Positions 16,061 through 24,751 of a stretch of DNA of 64,000 bases are shown in pieces. The stretch comes from Bulleidia extructa W1219 (GTDB taxonomy: Bacteria; Bacillota_I; Bacilli_A; Erysipelotrichales; Erysipelotrichaceae): the NCBI RefSeq assembly GCF_000177375.1, contig NZ_ADFR01000003.1:124001-188000 (forward strand), in the 5' to 3' direction. The notes under the pieces were generated by a model. That model ran no database searches. It was not told where the DNA came from and saw nothing but the letters and a program-made list of their open reading frames with translations. The translations under genes and the position numbers were made by a program. Every line of letters begins with the position of its first letter. Position 1 is the first letter of the stretch.

Positions 16061-17608
16061 GTGCAAACTCCATATGCAATTGAGATGTTACACATTACGA
16101 AACGATTTCCTGGCATTATAGCAAATGACGATATTACACTTCAACTGAAAAAAGGTGAAATCCATGCGCTGTTGGGTGAAAACGGAGCTGGTAAGTCAAC
16201 TTTGATGTCAGTTCTTTTTGGCTTGTATCAAGCTGAAGAAGGAGAAATCCGAAAAGATGGTGAAGTGGTTACCATTCAAGATCCAAATGATGCGAATCAT
16301 TTAGGGATTGGAATGGTGCACCAACACTTTAAATTGGTGCAGTGTTTTAGTGTTTTGGATAATATTATTTTAGGGGTTGAAACAACCAAAAATGGTTTTC
16401 TGGAAAAGGCAGAAGCGAGAAAAAAAGTATTAAATTTATCCAACCGATATGGGTTGAAAGTAGATCCGGATGCCCTAATTGAAAATATCACGGTTGGTAT
16501 GCAACAGAGAACGGAAATTCTGAAGATGCTTTATCGAGATAACGATATCTTGATTTTTGATGAGCCAACAGCGGTTTTGACACCACAAGAAATTGAGGAA
16601 CTCATGCAAATTATGAAAAACTTAGCTCATGAGGGTAAAAGCATTTTATTCATTTCACATAAATTAAATGAAATTATGGAAGTGGCTGATCGTGTGTCTG
16701 TGTTACGCCGTGGTAAATATATCGGAACGGTGGATATTCAAGAAACCAATGAACAGGAGTTATCTAAGATGATGGTAGGTCGTGATGTTCAATTGGTTGT
16801 GGATAAAGTGGAAGCGAAGCCAAAGAAGGTAGTTCTTTCCGTGAAAAATATAACAGTTCCTTCTAAACAACATAAAAATAATGCGGTAAAGAATGTTAGT
16901 TTTGATGTTCGCTCTGGTGAAATTGTGTGTATTGCCGGTATTGATGGAAATGGACAAAGCGAGTTGGTTTATGGAATTACAGGCCTAGAGGCGATTAGTT
17001 CTGGTGAAATTATTTTGAATGGAAAAGACATTAGCAAAGATAGTATTAAACAACGTTCTAAGTATCTTAGTCATATTCCGGAAGATCGTCAGAAACATGG
17101 ATTGATTTTGGATTATCCATTGGATTACAACATGGTTTTACAACGGTATGATGAAGAAATGTTCACGAATAAAATCGGCTTTTTGAAGAAAGGTGAAATT
17201 CGGGAATATTCAGATAGGTTGATTGAAAAATTTGATGTTCGCTCAGGGCAAGGTTCCTCTTCCATCGTTCGTTCGATGTCAGGTGGTAACCAACAAAAAG
17301 CGATTGTGGCTCGTGAGTTAGATAAGAAACATGATCTTTTGGTGGCGGTACAACCGACACGTGGTCTGGATGTCGGAGCGATTGAATATATTCATAAACA
17401 ACTGGTTCAATCTCGTGATCAAGGAGATGCAGTTTTATTAGTGTCTTTAGAACTGGAAGAAGTGATGAATTTATCGGATCGTATTTTAGTCATGTATGAA
17501 GGAGAAATTGTTGGGGATTTGAAGCCGAAAGAAACGACCGTGGAAGAATTAGGTCTATACATGTCTGGTGCAAAGCACCAGGAGAAAGGAGTTGTTCATG
17601 AAGCGTAA
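16061..17608 (+). CDS. nupA: Nucleoside ABC importer, tandem ATPase
   Basis: This 515-residue protein contains two fused ABC ATPase domains, as in sugar and nucleoside importers (RbsA/NupA type). The first has Walker A GENGAGKST near residue 42, a degenerate signature (ITVGMQQRTEILKML) and DEPTAVLTPQE. The second has GIDGNGQSEL in place of Walker A, the signature SMSGGNQQKAIVAREL and a divergent Walker B region VQPTRGLDVGA. Only the first P-loop is canonical, which is normal for this family. It energises nucleoside uptake through the two permeases that follow. It begins with GTG behind AGGAGG and overlaps the next gene by 11 bases. Confidence 0.93.
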   Translation: MQTPYAIEMLHITKRFPGIIANDDITLQLKKGEIHALLGENGAGKSTLMSVLFGLYQAEEGEIRKDGEVVTIQDPNDANHLGIGMVHQHFKLVQCFSVLDNIILGVETTKNGFLEKAEARKKVLNLSNRYGLKVDPDALIENITVGMQQRTEILKMLYRDNDILIFDEPTAVLTPQEIEELMQIMKNLAHEGKSILFISHKLNEIMEVADRVSVLRRGKYIGTVDIQETNEQELSKMMVGRDVQLVVDKVEAKPKKVVLSVKNITVPSKQHKNNAVKNVSFDVRSGEIVCIAGIDGNGQSELVYGITGLEAISSGEIILNGKDISKDSIKQRSKYLSHIPEDRQKHGLILDYPLDYNMVLQRYDEEMFTNKIGFLKKGEIREYSDRLIEKFDVRSGQGSSSIVRSMSGGNQQKAIVARELDKKHDLLVAVQPTRGLDVGAIEYIHKQLVQSRDQGDAVLLVSLELEEVMNLSDRILVMYEGEIVGDLKPKETTVEELGLYMSGAKHQEKGVVHEA

Positions 17609-18713
17609 AAATAGCGTTGGTCTATCGGAGTCCATGCAGACAATTCTTTCTTCTTTGATTTGTATTTTAATCGGTTTGTTTATCGGATTCTTGGTTTTAT
17701 TGGCCATCAATCCACAAGGAGCTTTTCGTGGTATTATCACCATTATTGAAAACTTTATGACTTTCTCTAAGAGTGCTTCTCGTTTGAAATACTTTGGAAC
17801 GACGTTGGTGAAGACAGCTCCGTTAATTCTTTGTTCTTTGTCAGTTTGTTTTTGTTATAAGGTTGGTTTATTTAATATCGGAGCGGCTGGTCAATATACC
17901 ATCGGCATTGCGACCTCTCTTTATTTGGCTTTAGCTTTCCATATGCCTTGGTATATTTGTTTGCTTGGTGCCTTAATAGTAGGAGCTTTTGTTGGTTTCA
18001 TTATTGGTGTTTTGAAGGCCTACCAAAATGTGAATGAAGTCATTTCCGGCATCATGTTAAACTGGATTATTTTATATGGAACGAATACTTTATTGGCTAA
18101 GGTGAAACAACCTGCTTCTCCATATACCTTTGGCTTAGAAAGCACAAAAGCGATGTTGCCTACTTTGGGCTTGGATAAGTTGTTTGGTAATAAATACATG
18201 ACGATTGCTGTTCCTTTATCCATTTTAATCGCGGTTTTGGTTTGGATTGTCTTAACTAAAACGAAGTTTGGTTATGAATTGAGAGCGACCGGTTACAATA
18301 AAAATGGTGCTCGTTATGCCGGTATGAAGGAAAAGAAGAATATCATTGTGACATTAATGATTGGTGGAGCATTAGCGGCGTTAGGGGCTTCCTTATTGTA
18401 CTTGACGGATTTTGAACAATGGGCTACGACCTCTTCTTCTGTTCCTAGTATGGGTTTTGATGGGATTGCGGCTACATTCTTAGGAGGCTTGCATCCAATC
18501 GGCTCTATTTTCTCCAGTTATTTCATTGAACATATTACTTTGGGTGGATCTTATTTGGATAAGTCTTTGTATCCATCGCAAATTGCAGATTTGATTTCAG
18601 CGACGATCATTTATTTTAGTGCCTTTGTGCTATTTATGAAAGTTTGGTATAAGCATCATCAACAGATGAAACTAGAGAAAAAACAAGAATTACAGAAAGG
18701 AGAAGAAAAATGA
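17598..18713 (+). CDS. nupB: Nucleoside ABC importer permease 1
   Basis: This 371-residue membrane protein of the BPD_transp_2 family (RbsC/YufP type) has about eight to ten helices. Landmarks are FNIGAAGQYTIGI near residues 93-105, VNEVISGIMLNWI near 145-157 and GFDGIAATFLGGLHPIG near 287-303. An upstream open frame exists, but the ATG at 17598 has GGAG-rich sequence before it and is the natural start. It overlaps the ATPase gene by 11 bases and the second permease by four, so the three proteins are translationally coupled. Confidence 0.92.
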   Translation: MKRKNSVGLSESMQTILSSLICILIGLFIGFLVLLAINPQGAFRGIITIIENFMTFSKSASRLKYFGTTLVKTAPLILCSLSVCFCYKVGLFNIGAAGQYTIGIATSLYLALAFHMPWYICLLGALIVGAFVGFIIGVLKAYQNVNEVISGIMLNWIILYGTNTLLAKVKQPASPYTFGLESTKAMLPTLGLDKLFGNKYMTIAVPLSILIAVLVWIVLTKTKFGYELRATGYNKNGARYAGMKEKKNIIVTLMIGGALAALGASLLYLTDFEQWATTSSSVPSMGFDGIAATFLGGLHPIGSIFSSYFIEHITLGGSYLDKSLYPSQIADLISATIIYFSAFVLFMKVWYKHHQQMKLEKKQELQKGEEK

Positions 18714-19651
18714 CTTTATTAATTCAATATACGTTAGTCTTCGCTTCTGTTCTTCTATTAGTGGCTTTAGGAGGAGCTTTTTCAGAACATTCCGGAGTCA
18801 TCAACTTAGGGTTGGAAGGTATCATGGTTATGGGAGCTCTTGGTGGAGCGCTGGCAATGAAGTATGTACCGGTGAGTGTCGGTCCATTTGGCATGTTGGC
18901 GGCAGTTGTTTTAGCTTCAGCTCTTTTCGGTTTCTTGTTTAGTTGTTTGTTGGGGATTGCTTCTGTTAATTTGAATGCGGATCAGACATTAGTCGGAACA
19001 GCAATGAATATGATTGCAACAGCAGCGGCAACAGTCATTGTTAAGGCGATCAACCAAGCTGAAAATCCGGATAATGTATCAGCTACTTTAAAATATGTGG
19101 AACAAAAGCAGTTTTTCTTGATTCATGTGGGTGGATTTGAATTGACTTGGTTCATGGTTCTGGCAGTGATTTTATTGATTGTAGCGTTCTATTTGATGTA
19201 TAAAACGAAATTTGGATTACGTCTAAGAGCGTGTGGAGAAAATCCTCATGCGGCTGATTCAGTCGGTATTAATGTCTATAAAATGCGTTGGGCAGGCGTA
19301 TTGATTTCAGGTATTTTAGGTGGATTAGGTGGTCTTGTATACATTACTTCAGGTGTTTCAGAATGGAAGTTTGAAACAGGAGTTGCCGGCTTTGGCTTCT
19401 TGTCTTTAGCTGTTATGATTTTTGGGCAATGGAAACCATTGAATATTGGTTTAGCTGCCTTATTGTTTGGTTTCTTTAGAGCACTAGGAAATGTTTACCA
19501 AGGCTTCTCTTGGTTAACGGCTCTTCATATTCCGTCAGCGGTTTATAATATGATGCCTTATATCGTATCTTTGGTTGTCTTAGCTTTTACATCTAAGAAT
19601 TCTAGGGCACCTAAAGCGGAGGGTATTCCTTACGATAAGAGCGTGAGATGA
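18710..19651 (+). CDS. nupC: Nucleoside ABC importer permease 2
   Basis: This 313-residue partner permease (YufQ type) carries HSGVINLGLEGIMVMGAL near residues 26-43, LRACGENPHAADSVGINV near 178-195, and GFGFLSLAVMIFGQWKP near 243-259. It forms the heterodimeric channel with the preceding protein. The ATG overlaps the upstream stop codon (ATGA). The stop codon itself lies within the stem of a strong terminator, so the transport operon clearly ends here. Confidence 0.92.
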   Translation: MTLLIQYTLVFASVLLLVALGGAFSEHSGVINLGLEGIMVMGALGGALAMKYVPVSVGPFGMLAAVVLASALFGFLFSCLLGIASVNLNADQTLVGTAMNMIATAAATVIVKAINQAENPDNVSATLKYVEQKQFFLIHVGGFELTWFMVLAVILLIVAFYLMYKTKFGLRLRACGENPHAADSVGINVYKMRWAGVLISGILGGLGGLVYITSGVSEWKFETGVAGFGFLSLAVMIFGQWKPLNIGLAALLFGFFRALGNVYQGFSWLTALHIPSAVYNMMPYIVSLVVLAFTSKNSRAPKAEGIPYDKSVR

Positions 19652-19672
19652 CAAAAAAGTCATCTCTTTTTT
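19645..19672 (+). terminator. Terminator of the nucleoside transport operon
   Basis: GAGATGAC / GTCATCTC with an A6 loop and a six-T tail; it contains the permease stop codon. Confidence 0.9.
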
Positions 19673-19798
19673 ATTTGGACAAATGATGTATTTTCTTTCT
19701 GTATCAGTTTTTAATGGGTAAAAAGTTAGGAATCGGTATGTTGTTTTAACTAACTAAAAGGAGTAAAGTAAAAGTAAGACAGTAAAGGCAGTGTATTG

Positions 19799-20863
19799 AT
19801 GAAAAAAACAAATAAGGCGTTATGGAGTGTTCTTTTTTTGGCTCTTGGTGTTTCACTTTATCATTTCGTCACCAGAAAAGTAGAGAAAAAAAAGATATTG
19901 ATTTATGGGGCAGGTGTTATCGGCTCATTTTTAGCTCATGTTTTATGCCAAGAAGGTCATGATGTTAGTATTCTCGCTAGAGGAAAGCGTTATGAACAAT
20001 TAAAGAAGGACGGTCTTATAACAAAAGATTATGTGACTAATATCGTTCATCAAGATCATCCCACCATTCTAAAAGAAATAGGGGATGAGAAATATGACAT
20101 TGTTTTTGCGGTGATGCAGTATACTCAAATAGCGAATGTTTTGCATGCTCTAGCTAGGATTCATACACCAAGAATTGTCTTGGTTGGTAATAATTTAGAT
20201 GCCCATCGGATGCAAGAATATGTCATGCAAAATGGAGGATCTGAGAAACAAATTTACTTTGGATTTCAAGTGACAGCCGGCAGTCGTGAAACTTCTTATA
20301 CTAATTTAATTTCTCTTGGTAAGGGTTGTATGTATATTGGTAGTCTTGGCTCTTCGGTATCACAAAATGATAAGGATTTTATTTCTAATTTAAGTTTCTG
20401 TTTTCGATTTAAATGGATAGCGAATATGGATAATTATTTAAAACACCATTTGGATCTCATTTTGCCGATTATGTATATCGCCTATCGTTATGGTTGTGAT
20501 TTGAAAAAGGCAACGAAGGAAGATATTCAGCTTTTGTTGGATAGTGCTCAAGAAATAAAAGAGGCTTGGGTTCAGAAAGGTGTTTCTGTTGAACCGAAAG
20601 AGGAAGTGGAATTCTATGAACCGGGTTTTAAACGAGATGTGCTTTTTAAAAAAATGTTAGAACTTGTTTTCCATACTAAAATAGGAGAGTTGATCATTAG
20701 CCATCATTGCCGCCATGCTCTGATTGAAATGAGGGCATTAGATGAAAGTTTTTGGGAAATGATGAAGGGTGTTTCATTGATGAAAACCAAACTTTTACGA
20801 TCTAAAATGCCATCTTGGGAAGAATTGGAGAAGTGTGATTTATATAAATCTAACGGGTGTTAG
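19799..20863 (+). CDS. PanE/ApbA-like ketopantoate reductase family protein with an N-terminal membrane anchor
   Basis: An N-terminal hydrophobic segment (about residues 7-24) precedes a Rossmann fold, KILIYGAGVIGSFLAHVL, with the GxGxxG dinucleotide loop, then HDVSILARGKRYEQLKKDG, the pattern of the ketopantoate reductase family. True PanE reduces 2-dehydropantoate with NADPH for pantothenate synthesis and has no membrane anchor. The C-terminal half is divergent and the substrate is uncertain, so panE is not assigned. The ATG at 19799 directly follows an in-frame TTG; an AAAGG site lies ten bases upstream. It appears to be a single-gene unit. Confidence 0.72.
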   Translation: MKKTNKALWSVLFLALGVSLYHFVTRKVEKKKILIYGAGVIGSFLAHVLCQEGHDVSILARGKRYEQLKKDGLITKDYVTNIVHQDHPTILKEIGDEKYDIVFAVMQYTQIANVLHALARIHTPRIVLVGNNLDAHRMQEYVMQNGGSEKQIYFGFQVTAGSRETSYTNLISLGKGCMYIGSLGSSVSQNDKDFISNLSFCFRFKWIANMDNYLKHHLDLILPIMYIAYRYGCDLKKATKEDIQLLLDSAQEIKEAWVQKGVSVEPKEEVEFYEPGFKRDVLFKKMLELVFHTKIGELIISHHCRHALIEMRALDESFWEMMKGVSLMKTKLLRSKMPSWEELEKCDLYKSNGC

Positions 20864-21082
20864 CTAATTTTAAAGATAGAGAGAATGAGTTATTTAGATT
20901 CTTGAATATGAGAAATACCATCATCAAATACATGCCAATTTATGATAGATAAAGTTATTGTTATTAGAAATGTTTTTAGAAATCGTTTATCGTGGAACTA
21001 AAAGTGTGGGATGGGTAAAAAAGTTTAAAAATGAGCTTAAATTAAATGGATTTCCAAGTCTATAGAGAATAAAAATCTTTTA

Positions 21083-21110
21083 TTGTGAAGCTTCAAATAG
21101 GTCGTATAAT
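21083..21110 (+). promoter_or_regulatory. Promoter of the M32 carboxypeptidase gene
   Basis: TTGTGA (21083-21088), 16 bases, TATAAT (21105-21110), with the ATG 18 bases downstream behind AGAGGT. The preceding 220 bases show nothing else. Confidence 0.6.
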
Positions 21111-21128
21111 AGAAAAAAGAGGTAGAAT

Positions 21129-22625
21129 ATGACTAAAGAAGAATTGTTGAAAAATTATCAAGATTGGAGATTTTCCTGTTCGGCTTATGAAATGGCTTTA
21201 GCCATCATTGGCATTGATAAACAAACCGTCGCCCCAAGTGCCGGAGCATCTTATCGTGATTCAAGAACAGCATATTTGGCTGGTGTTGCTTTTGAAAAGA
21301 GAAACGATCCTAAGATGAAGGAAATCATGGAGGCTCTTTTAAAAGAAGACTTAGATGAAACATTTCGAAAAGAAGTCGAAATGGAGTTAAAAGAGATAAA
21401 GAAGTACCAATCTGTTCCACAAGACTTTTATGTGGCTCATTATGAAAGAAGTGATGCGTCCTATGATGCTTGGTTGAAAGCTAAAAAAGAAGAAAATTTT
21501 GAAAAGTTCAAACCTTATATCCAAGGTATTATTGAAGATCAAAAAACATTGATTTCTTATCGGGATAGTCAAAAAGAGGTTTATCATCAATTACTGAATG
21601 ATCATGAAAACGAAGTGTCGATTGAATTCTATGATGAATTCTTCGCTACGATCAAGAAAGAATTAGTACCACTGATTCAAAAACTTCAAGCCGCAAAGCA
21701 ACCGGACACTTCTTTTTTAGAGAAAGAATACCCTATCGCAAAACAAAAAGAATTCATGGAAGAAGTATTAAAATACATTCATTACACTAAAGATTGGGGC
21801 TATCAAAATGAATCGGAACATCCATTTACAACGGGCATTTGTGAAAACGATTTACGGACAACCACTAAATATCTGATTAACAATCCGGTCAGTTCCGTTC
21901 TATCGACGGTACATGAATGTGGACATGCGTATTTTGAGCACAACGTACATCCGAAATTTGATGGAACTATTTTGGCAAAGAATATTAAGATGGGTATACA
22001 CGAATCACAATCTCGGTTATTAGAAAATTATTTAGGTCGAAGTGAAGCTTTTTGGCAATACTTATATCCGAAATTCCAAGAAATTTTTCCTGAACAGTTA
22101 AAAGAAGTTCCGCTTAAGCAATTTATTTGGGCTATTAATCGAGTGAAACCAAGTTTAGTTCGTACAGAAGCGGATGAAGTCACTTATCCTTTACATATTT
22201 TGATTCGGTATGAATTGGAAAAAGAAATCTTTTCGAATCGTTTAAATGTAGATGAATTAGAACAAGCTTGGAATGCGAAGTATCAAGAATATCTGGGTAT
22301 TCATGCGGATAAACCAAGCGAGGGTATTTTACAAGATGTGCATTGGTCCGGAGACGGTTATGGGTATTTTCCTACTTACGCTTTAGGATCGGCTATTTCA
22401 GCACAAATTTTTCATACAATGGAACAGCAGATTGATGTCACAGAAGCATTAAGAACCGGTCATTTTGAAATCATTATGAACTGGTTAAAAGAAAATGTGC
22501 ATCAATATGGGGCTTCATTATCTTTTCAAGAAATTTTGGAAAAGTGTACGGGAGAACGCTTCAACATTCAATATTATATTGACTATCTAAAAATTAAATT
22601 TAATCATTTATACGATTTGGATTAA
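21129..22625 (+). CDS. Carboxypeptidase Taq, peptidase family M32
   Basis: The 498-residue length and mostly helical composition fit family M32. The zinc site HECGH near residue 261 (HEXXH) is followed by the family motif MGIHESQSRLLEN near 290-302 and later the active-site region GDGYGYFPTYALGS near 411-424. The enzyme removes C-terminal residues from peptides in the cytoplasm with a divalent metal. It has its own promoter and a terminator, so it appears monocistronic. No signal peptide is seen. Confidence 0.94.
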   Translation: MTKEELLKNYQDWRFSCSAYEMALAIIGIDKQTVAPSAGASYRDSRTAYLAGVAFEKRNDPKMKEIMEALLKEDLDETFRKEVEMELKEIKKYQSVPQDFYVAHYERSDASYDAWLKAKKEENFEKFKPYIQGIIEDQKTLISYRDSQKEVYHQLLNDHENEVSIEFYDEFFATIKKELVPLIQKLQAAKQPDTSFLEKEYPIAKQKEFMEEVLKYIHYTKDWGYQNESEHPFTTGICENDLRTTTKYLINNPVSSVLSTVHECGHAYFEHNVHPKFDGTILAKNIKMGIHESQSRLLENYLGRSEAFWQYLYPKFQEIFPEQLKEVPLKQFIWAINRVKPSLVRTEADEVTYPLHILIRYELEKEIFSNRLNVDELEQAWNAKYQEYLGIHADKPSEGILQDVHWSGDGYGYFPTYALGSAISAQIFHTMEQQIDVTEALRTGHFEIIMNWLKENVHQYGASLSFQEILEKCTGERFNIQYYIDYLKIKFNHLYDLD

Positions 22626-22649
22626 AGAGATGATATGGTCTTGGTACAC

Positions 22650-22679
22650 AAGAAGTTTACTTAGGTAGGCTTCTTTTTT
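22650..22679 (+). terminator. Terminator after the M32 carboxypeptidase gene
   Basis: AAGAAG / CTTCTT with an inner TAC-TTAG-GTA helix and a T-rich tail. Confidence 0.65.
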
Positions 22680-22760
22680 GATTGGAAATGTAAGTCCTTA
22701 CTTTTTGTTGGTAAAAAATCTTTTTTCTATCTTAAAAAACGGTTTTGGAGGGTTAAAAAT

Positions 22761-22769
22761 TGATATAAT
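22761..22769 (+). promoter_or_regulatory. Extended -10 promoter of the glycogen operon
   Basis: TGATATAAT is an extended -10 (TGN plus TATAAT) 53 bases before the glgB ATG. The -35 region is poor, as is usual for extended -10 promoters. Confidence 0.5.
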
Positions 22770-22822
22770 AAACATATAAGCTGATTAAAACTAATATGAG
22801 GTTAAAATTGGGGTGATAATTT

Positions 22823-24733
22823 ATGAACAACTATCTGAATCCGTCAGAACAATACTGGTATAAAGAAGGAACTTGGTCAGAAGCCTATACTCGATTTGGG
22901 GCTCATCCGGCTGTGATAAATGATCAAAAAGGTTATGTTTTTTCGGTGTGGGCACCCCACGCTAAAGCCGTTTATGTGACTGGAGATTTCTGTGATTGGC
23001 AAGCGTTTCGTTATCCTATGAAACATGATGTCGATCAAGGAATCTTTTCTTTATTTATAGCAGGTGCTGAAGAGGGGCAATGTTATAAATATGTGTTGGA
23101 AGATGAAACGGGTGAATTGTTTTATAAAGCGGATCCTTATGCAAATTATGCACAACAACCACCGGAGACAGCGTCCCGATTGATAGACTTATCTAAGCAT
23201 CGCTGGAAAGATAAAAGGTGGTTAAATAAACGTCGTAAAACCAATCATATGGAACAACCACTAAATATCTATGAAGTGCAACTGGGATCTTGGAAACGTA
23301 ATGAAGATGGTTCGTATTATAGTTATGAACAACTGAAAAAAACTTTGATTCCTTATGTCAAAGAAATGGGATATACCCATTTGGAATTGATGCCGGTGAT
23401 GGAATATCCTTTCGATGGTTCTTGGGGTTATCAGATTACAGGATACTATGCTCCGACAAGTCGTTTTGGAAGTCCGAGTGATTTTATGGCTTTTATTGAT
23501 GCTTGTCATCAGGAAAACATTGGTGTGATTTTGGATTGGGTACCAGGTCATTTTTGTCAAGATAGTCATGGATTATCTATGTTTGATGGTAAAAAACTCT
23601 ATGAAAAAGAGAAACATGCTCAATGGGGAACTTTGAAATTTGATTTTTCCAAAGGAGAAGTTAGGAGCTTTTTACTATCCAATGCGATGTTCTGGTTAAA
23701 AGAATTTCATGTGGATGGCTTACGAGTGGATGGGGTCACTAGCATGTTGTATCTTAACTTTGGGATAGATGATCCACAATTAAAAAAATTTAATGAAAAA
23801 GGAACAGAAGAAGATTTAAGGTCGATTCAATTCATTCAAAAATTGAATTCGACGGTTGGGGAAAAGTTTCCTGATGTCATGATGATTGCAGAAGAAAGTA
23901 CAGCTTGGCCTTTGGTGACTTATCCGCCAAAAGATGGTGGTCTTGGATTTCATTATAAATGGGATATGGGCTGGATGCATGATACGTTGCATTATATGCA
24001 AACGGATTTTCCATGGCGACCAGGCAATCATCATTTATTGACTTTTTCTATGATGTATAACTTTAATGAAAATTTTGTATTGGCTTTAAGCCATGACGAA
24101 GTGGTTCATGGCAAATGTTCTTTGATCGGTCGAATGCCGGGAGACTGGTGGCGTCAATTCGCCGGTATGAGAGCTTTAGCCTTTTATCAGATGACTCATC
24201 CTGGTGCAAAGCACAACTTCATGGGGAATGAATTTGCACAATTTATTGAATGGCGGGAATACGAAGGATTGCAGTGGTTTATGTTAGATTATGATACTCA
24301 TCAACACCTACAAGATTTCAATCGTGACCTAAATCATTTCTTCTTATCCTCCAAAGCTCTTTGGCAAGAAAATTATTCTTGGGAGGGATTTGAATGGATG
24401 GATGCAGATAATGAAAAACAATCCACTCTTCTATATCGTCGTAAAGGAAAACTGGATAGAGATGAGGAAATCATCCTTATTAATTTTGTGCCTGAAGTGT
24501 ATGATGAGTACCGCATTGGTGTTCCTAAAAAAGCTTGGTATAAAGAAGTTTTTAATACCGATGCTAAGGAATATGGTGGCAGTGGTCGAATCAATACAGG
24601 CTATTATAAAGCTGAAAAAATTCCGATGCATGGTCAATCATACTCTATTTGTATCAAGACACCACCCATTGGTGGCATGGTGATTCAAAGAGTTGGTCCA
24701 AAAGAAGTCAAAGAGAAGATTTTAAAGAAATGA
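22823..24733 (+). CDS. glgB: 1,4-alpha-glucan branching enzyme
   Basis: The 636-residue protein has an N-terminal CBM48/early-set domain (FSVWAPHAKAVYVTGDF near residues 37-53) and a GH13 barrel. Catalytic landmarks are FHVDGLRVDGVTSML with the nucleophile Asp near 301, MIAEEST with the acid Glu near 356 and ALSHDEVVHGK near 417. It moves alpha-1,4 chains to alpha-1,6 positions while glycogen is built. It opens a run of six carbohydrate genes on the plus strand with short gaps (18, 25, 11, 5 and 25 bases). The start lies behind GGGGTG. Length and motifs are normal for the family. Confidence 0.95.
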   Translation: MNNYLNPSEQYWYKEGTWSEAYTRFGAHPAVINDQKGYVFSVWAPHAKAVYVTGDFCDWQAFRYPMKHDVDQGIFSLFIAGAEEGQCYKYVLEDETGELFYKADPYANYAQQPPETASRLIDLSKHRWKDKRWLNKRRKTNHMEQPLNIYEVQLGSWKRNEDGSYYSYEQLKKTLIPYVKEMGYTHLELMPVMEYPFDGSWGYQITGYYAPTSRFGSPSDFMAFIDACHQENIGVILDWVPGHFCQDSHGLSMFDGKKLYEKEKHAQWGTLKFDFSKGEVRSFLLSNAMFWLKEFHVDGLRVDGVTSMLYLNFGIDDPQLKKFNEKGTEEDLRSIQFIQKLNSTVGEKFPDVMMIAEESTAWPLVTYPPKDGGLGFHYKWDMGWMHDTLHYMQTDFPWRPGNHHLLTFSMMYNFNENFVLALSHDEVVHGKCSLIGRMPGDWWRQFAGMRALAFYQMTHPGAKHNFMGNEFAQFIEWREYEGLQWFMLDYDTHQHLQDFNRDLNHFFLSSKALWQENYSWEGFEWMDADNEKQSTLLYRRKGKLDRDEEIILINFVPEVYDEYRIGVPKKAWYKEVFNTDAKEYGGSGRINTGYYKAEKIPMHGQSYSICIKTPPIGGMVIQRVGPKEVKEKILKK

Positions 24734-24751
24734 ACAAGAAGAGGGGGATAT

